NCBI GenBank assembly: GCA_003280605.1
Contig: QCEM01000007.1
Coordinates: 1-64,000, forward strand
Length of the DNA stretch: 64,000 nt
Direction of reading: 5' to 3'
Source of the DNA: SAR116 cluster bacterium AG-355-O21
GTDB lineage: Bacteria > Pseudomonadota > Alphaproteobacteria > Thalassobaculales > Thalassobaculaceae
Shown here: in pieces, positions 60,611 to 64,000 of the stretch
How positions within the stretch are numbered: position 1 is the stretch's first letter
Layout: each line of letters opens with the position of its first letter
Notes under the pieces: model-generated
Seen by the model: only the letters and a program-made list of their open reading frames with translations
Told to the model about the DNA's origin: nothing
The model's database searches: none
Made by a program: the position numbers and the translations under genes

Positions 60611-61924
60611 TTATTCAGCCGCTGCCGCTTGCGCCGAACTGGCGTCCAAAGCTTGCAATAGATCACCTTCAATGTCGTCGATATGCTCAATGCCGATTGA
60701 TAAGCGGACATATTTTTCCGACACCCCGCTTGCCAGCCGATCTTCTGCCGACAACTGGCTGTGGGTGGTTGTTGCAGGATGGATCGCCAGTGAGCGGGCG
60801 TCACCAATGTTGGCCACGTGATAGAACAGCTTCAAGGCATCGATAAATTGTGCCCCGCTGTGACCATCCTTCAGCTCAAAACCAACCAAGCCTCCGAAAC
60901 CGCCTTGCAGATAGGTCTCGGCGCGGCGCTTAAACTCCCCGTCTTGAACCCCGGGATAAATGACACGTTCAACCGCCGGATGACGCTGAAGAACCTCAAC
61001 AACCTTGGCCGCATTCTGGGCATGAGTTCGGATTCGCAGCGGCAAGGTTTCCAATCCCTGAATGATCTGAAAAGCATTGAACGGCGACAACGCCGAGCCA
61101 AGGTCTCGCAGCAATGTGGTCCGTGCTTTGATGATATAGGCAACCGGCCCAATCGGCTTAACGGCTTCGGTCCAAACAGCACCATGATAGGAAGCATCTG
61201 GCGTGTTCAAGGCAGGTTGCCGGGTTGGAAAATCTTCCCATGGAAAATTACCGCCATCAACGATCAAGCCACCGATTGAGGTGCCATGACCGCCGATATA
61301 TTTGGTGGTTGAATAAACCACCACGGCGGCACCGTGATCAAATGGCCGGCAAAGGATTGGCGCTGCGGTGTTATCGACGATCAAGGGAATCCCAAACGAG
61401 CGGCCAATGTCGGCAACTTCTTTGATCGGAAATACCTGTAGTTTCGGGTTTGGTAAGGTTTCGGCGTAATAGGCTCTGGTTCGCGCGTCGGTCGCACGGG
61501 CGAAAGCTTCCGGATCGGCCGGATCAACAAAGCGAACCGCAATGCCTTGATCCTTCAACGTATTGGCAAACAAATTCCATGTTCCCCCATAGAGGTCCGT
61601 GGAACTGACAATGTTATCGCCGGCCCGCGCAATATTTTGAATGGCCAATGCCGTTGCAGCCTGCCCCGAGGACACCGCCAAAGCAGCGGCACCGCCGTCG
61701 ATTGCCGCAACGCGCTTTTCCAGCACATCACAGGTCGGATTCATGATGCGGGTGTAAATATTGCCAAACTGCTTCAGGCCAAACAGGTCTGCGGCATGGG
61801 CACTATCTTCAAATTGGTAACTGGTGGTTTGATAAATCGGGACTGCAACAGCCCCTGTTGTCGGGTCAGCACGATGGCCGGCATGGAGGGCCAAGGTTTC
61901 TGGGTTGGTGCTATCTGTGGTCAT
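60611..61924 (-). CDS. metY: O-acetylhomoserine aminocarboxypropyltransferase/sulfhydrylase
   Basis: 437 residues, Cys/Met metabolism PLP family. Opening LALHAGHRADPTTGAVAVPI, ALAVSSGQAATALAI, DNTAAPILCRPFDHGA, and the PLP Lys in VVYSTTKYIGGHGTSIGG. It makes homocysteine (or methionine) from O-acyl-homoserine and sulfide (or methanethiol). The ATG at 61924 follows AGAGGAG. The leader of 188 bases contains a SAM-II-type aptamer, an intrinsic terminator and a second aptamer-like fold ending at the ribosome-binding site, so it is probably repressed by S-adenosylmethionine. This is the best regulated gene in the window. The helicase is divergent. Confidence 0.95.
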   Translation of the reverse strand: MTTDSTNPETLALHAGHRADPTTGAVAVPIYQTTSYQFEDSAHAADLFGLKQFGNIYTRIMNPTCDVLEKRVAAIDGGAAALAVSSGQAATALAIQNIARAGDNIVSSTDLYGGTWNLFANTLKDQGIAVRFVDPADPEAFARATDARTRAYYAETLPNPKLQVFPIKEVADIGRSFGIPLIVDNTAAPILCRPFDHGAAVVVYSTTKYIGGHGTSIGGLIVDGGNFPWEDFPTRQPALNTPDASYHGAVWTEAVKPIGPVAYIIKARTTLLRDLGSALSPFNAFQIIQGLETLPLRIRTHAQNAAKVVEVLQRHPAVERVIYPGVQDGEFKRRAETYLQGGFGGLVGFELKDGHSGAQFIDALKLFYHVANIGDARSLAIHPATTTHSQLSAEDRLASGVSEKYVRLSIGIEHIDDIEGDLLQALDASSAQAAAAE

Positions 61925-61930
61925 GGTCGT

Positions 61931-62003
61931 CTCCTCTTTAGCGGAACTCGCTTCGAGTTCGGGTTGAAAACAACGGCTAAAGATGGAAAAACCGAAACGC
62001 CTG
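61931..62003 (-). promoter_or_regulatory. Second SAM aptamer-like element (SAM-V-like) overlapping the metY ribosome-binding site
   Basis: Read on the minus strand after the terminator: CGTTTCG (61999-61993) pairs with CGAAGCG (61955-61949), a 7-bp stem with one G-U. The tail is CCGCTAAAGAGGAG, which repeats the tail of the upstream SAM-II element (GCTAAAGAGG) and contains the metY Shine-Dalgarno. Alternative folds exist: GAACTCG-AAG-CGAGTTC (61960-61944), and TCTTTAGC (61983-61976) pairing with GCTAAAGA (61942-61935). This arrangement, a SAM-II aptamer with terminator followed by a SAM-V aptamer at the ribosome-binding site, is known from marine alphaproteobacteria. Assignment to SAM-V is by analogy; I could not run a covariance search. 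Confidence 0.5.
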
Positions 62004-62017
62004 CTGATTGCGGGCAT

Positions 62018-62051
62018 AAAAAAGCCCCATCACGTTTCGACGTTTGGGGCT
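62018..62051 (-). terminator. Intrinsic terminator (riboswitch expression platform) upstream of metY
   Basis: On the minus strand, AGCCCC (62051-62046) pairs with GGGGCT (62028-62023), with an inner ACGT/ACGT pairing and a following run of six T (62023-62018). The GGGG at 62060-62057 just upstream can pair with the same CCCC (62049-62046), forming a competing antiterminator. This gives SAM-dependent termination a clear mechanism. Confidence 0.8.
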
Positions 62052-62056
62052 ACGAA

Positions 62057-62111
62057 CCCCTCTTTAGCCGTATTTATAAAGCGCCCGCAAGCTGGATCTC
62101 AAATCGGCGCT
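62057..62111 (-). promoter_or_regulatory. SAM-II-type riboswitch aptamer
   Basis: On the minus strand, P1 is AGCGCC (62111-62106) with GGCGCT (62085-62080). The loop begins GATTTGAGATCC (62105-62094), and the tail is TTATAAATA, CGGCTAAAGA, GGGG. Arrangement and sequence fit SAM-II: P1, a GAUUU-rich loop, an AUAAAU linker and the GCUAAA-GG tail. SAM-II elements normally precede met genes in alphaproteobacteria, and metY follows. The aptamer is followed by a terminator, so it should stop transcription when SAM is bound. The pseudoknot was not modelled. Confidence 0.75.
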
Positions 62112-62118
62112 CTTCGGT

Positions 62119-62147
62119 TAAATGAACCAAACGGCGAAAAATGTCAA
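62119..62147 (-). promoter_or_regulatory. Likely metY promoter
   Basis: TTGACA (minus strand, 62147-62142) is a perfect -35; after 17 bases, CATTTA (62124-62119) is a weak -10. A start near 62112 would begin the transcript just at the riboswitch P1. GGTT-AAATG-AACC (62116-62128) overlaps the -10 as a short inverted repeat. Confidence 0.45.
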
Positions 62148-62206
62148 AAAAAAATTATCGCCTCGCGAGCCTTGCCCCAATCTGCCGCACAGGCTAATTC
62201 TGAGGT

Positions 62207-64000
62207 ATGACTACGTTGGTTTCACAATCCCGCATTACCGCTGTTCTCGGCCCAACGAACACAGGTAAGACCTATCTTGCGATAGAACGGATGCTTGGGC
62301 ATAGCACCGGCATGATCGGTTTCCCGCTGCGTTTGTTGGCGCGCGAAAACTATGACCGTGTTGTCGCCGCCAAAGGTCGAGGCGTGGTCGCCCTGATCAC
62401 AGGTGAAGAAAAAATCATTCCGCCGCAGGCGCGCTATTTTATTTGTACCGTTGAAGCGATGCCGCTGGACCGCAGTGTCGAGTTTTTGGCAATTGATGAA
62501 ATTCAACTGGCCGCCGACCCCGAGCGCGGTCATGTCTTCACAGACCGCTTGTTGCATGCCCGCGGCAGCGCCGAGACAATGTTCCTCGGGGCGGCGACAA
62601 TCCGAGGTATCTTGCAGCAATTGGTGCCCACTGCGGCGGTCATAACCCGGCCGCGGTTTTCCAGTCTACGATATGATGGGGCGACCAAAATCACGCGCTT
62701 GCCGCGGCGCAGCGCCGTGGTCGCTTTTTCCGTGCAAGATGTCTATGTGCTGGCTGAAATGGTGCGCCGTCAACGTGGCGGCGCTGCTGTTGTCATGGGT
62801 GCCCTCAGCCCGCGTGCCCGAAACGCCCAGATTGCGATGTATCAAGCCGGCGAAGTTGACTACCTGATTGCAACCGACGCAATCGGTATGGGCTTGAATA
62901 TGGATGTGGATCATGTCGCTTTTGCCGCCGATCGAAAATTCGACGGCCGGTTTCCGCGTAAACTCCTGGCCCCTGAACTGGCCCAGATTGCCGGTCGCGC
63001 CGGCCGCCATATGAATGATGGAACTTTTGGTGTCACCGCAGAGCTAAATGGCCTGGATGAAGATCTGGTGATGGCCATTGAGGCCCATGAATTTGACCCG
63101 ATTAAGGGCGTATATTGGCGGAATCGACAGCTTAGCTTCAATTCCATCCGTGACCTGCAATACAGCCTCGATGACCGGCCCAATGAGGCTGGGCTGATTC
63201 GCAAACGCGAGGCCGAAGATCAACGTGCACTTGACAGCTTGTCGCGGATTCCTGAGGTGCTCGAATTAGCGCAATCATCGGCACGGATTCGGCTGCTGTG
63301 GGATGTCTGTCAGATCCCTGACTTCCATAAAAACATGACCGACAGCCATCCGCGCTTGCTTGCCCAGGTGTTCCAATATCTCGCCTCCGGCAGCGAACGA
63401 CTTCCCAGCCAATGGGTAAATGATCAGATGAGCGGCTTGGACCGAACCGATGGCGGCATCGATACTTTGGTAAATCGAATTTCCCAGGTGCGCATTTGGA
63501 CCTATATTAGTCATCGTAACGAATGGGTTGATGATCCAGCGGAACTGCAACAACGAGCACGGACCATCGAGGATCGCCTCTCCGACGCTTTGCATCAACG
63601 TTTAACCGAACGTTTTGTAGATCGCCGGGCAGCGGTGCTTAGCCAAAAATTGACAGAGCGCGAGGATTTGGTGGCGGCGATAAAAAATGACGGCGAAGTA
63701 ATCGTCGAGGGACATCGGGTTGGCGAAATGCGCGGCCTGTTGTTTTTCCCCGATGATGGTGAAAATGACCGCGATAAAATTGTGCTGGCGGCAGCGCGGC
63801 AGGTTTTACCGCAAGAGCTCGATCGGCGGGTGGCGACCTTGGTCGACGCACCTGACGGTGTCATTAGCTTTGATGAAATCGATGGTTTGGTCTGGCAAAA
63901 AGCCCGGATTGCACGTCTGATCGCAGGCCATGATCGGCTTAACCCTCGGCTTGAGCTGATCTGCTCGGAATTGCTTGAAGCTGACCGACGAGAGCGCCTT
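62207..64000 (+). CDS. SUV3-type RNA helicase, truncated by window end
   Basis: The frame is open for 598 codons to the last base of the window, so the C-terminus is missing. Motif I is GPTNTGKT (residues 15-22), motif II DEIQ (97-100), GAATIRG in motif III, a helicase C domain with ATDAIGMGLNMDVDHVAFAA and motif VI QIAGRAGRH. This is the Suv3/Ski2-like group, found as large (900-1,100-residue) proteins in alphaproteobacteria; mitochondrial SUV3 acts in RNA degradation with PNPase. The region after about residue 350 should contain the SUV3 C domain. The ATG at 62207 follows TGAGGT. Divergent from metY, with the riboswitch leader between. Confidence 0.88.
   Translation, partial: MTTLVSQSRITAVLGPTNTGKTYLAIERMLGHSTGMIGFPLRLLARENYDRVVAAKGRGVVALITGEEKIIPPQARYFICTVEAMPLDRSVEFLAIDEIQLAADPERGHVFTDRLLHARGSAETMFLGAATIRGILQQLVPTAAVITRPRFSSLRYDGATKITRLPRRSAVVAFSVQDVYVLAEMVRRQRGGAAVVMGALSPRARNAQIAMYQAGEVDYLIATDAIGMGLNMDVDHVAFAADRKFDGRFPRKLLAPELAQIAGRAGRHMNDGTFGVTAELNGLDEDLVMAIEAHEFDPIKGVYWRNRQLSFNSIRDLQYSLDDRPNEAGLIRKREAEDQRALDSLSRIPEVLELAQSSARIRLLWDVCQIPDFHKNMTDSHPRLLAQVFQYLASGSERLPSQWVNDQMSGLDRTDGGIDTLVNRISQVRIWTYISHRNEWVDDPAELQQRARTIEDRLSDALHQRLTERFVDRRAAVLSQKLTEREDLVAAIKNDGEVIVEGHRVGEMRGLLFFPDDGENDRDKIVLAAARQVLPQELDRRVATLVDAPDGVISFDEIDGLVWQKARIARLIAGHDRLNPRLELICSELLEADRRERL

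Noticed and set aside
1-64000. tRNA, rRNA, tmRNA, CRISPR arrays, insertion sequences, prophage genes
   Set aside because: I saw no tRNA-like TPsiC arms, no repeat-spacer arrays, no transposase or phage genes, and gaps between genes are all under 300 bases.

Overview
This is a gene-dense chromosomal segment, moderately GC-rich by eye, most likely from an alphaproteobacterium and perhaps a marine Rhodospirillales-like lineage. The evidence is gene order and gene type: an AF5-type methyltransferase, comF, grxC and nitrilase run; coaBC-dut-moeB; argD-argF-hslO; a long-form dCTP deaminase; YqgE beside a DsbD-type reductase; a small RSP_7527-like gene divergent from a GcvA-like LysR regulator; and a SAM-II-type riboswitch ahead of metY. 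I see no rRNA, tRNA, CRISPR array, insertion sequence or prophage. No gap between genes exceeds 300 bases; the largest are about 280 bases (61925-62206, metY leader), 183 bases (57386-57568) and 169 bases (35109-35277).

1-9.9 kb: end of a thiolase, an apt-MFS pair, the small gene/LysR pair, an Lrp regulator divergent from a one-chain 2-oxoacid dehydrogenase E1, and an orphan molybdenum-hydroxylase large subunit. 9.9-19.9 kb: HMG-CoA lyase, DUF2062, enoyl-CoA hydratase, DDAH, a leuCDB-like set without leuA, an RraA-like aldolase facing leuB, a ThDP decarboxylase/synthase-like enzyme and a second hydratase. 19.9-28 kb: a minus-strand operon (SDR, MaoC hydratase, MarR, CaiB, DUF35, thiolase-like protein) divergent from acyl-CoA dehydrogenase plus acyl-CoA ligase; both promoters overlap one palindrome. 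28-36 kb: a frameshifted hemerythrin, then an ADP-forming acyl-CoA synthetase, a pair of acyl-CoA dehydrogenases, a hydratase and MmgE/PrpD, with another hydratase divergent. Together 10-36 kb looks like a catabolic region for branched or side-chain acids handled as CoA esters; the substrates cannot be read from sequence.

36-51 kb: a pseI-pseG-like nonulosonate pair, then housekeeping genes: coaBC-dut-moeB, peroxiredoxin, DsbD, YqgE, a DsbA-like isomerase, D-aminopeptidase, a lipoprotein, hslO, argF, argD, dcd and an ABC-2 permease. 51-64 kb: recX, acs, glyoxalase I, an operon with TauE exporter, hotdog protein, thiol-dioxygenase-like cupin and a DUF2306-like membrane protein, the methyltransferase, a frameshifted comF, grxC, nitrilase, metY and a SUV3-type helicase cut by the window end.

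The most interesting items are the metY leader, which looks like a tandem SAM-II/SAM-V-like riboswitch controlling both transcription and translation; the MarR-type palindrome at 25 kb; the G10 tract that splits the hemerythrin; and the thiol-dioxygenase/TauE operon.
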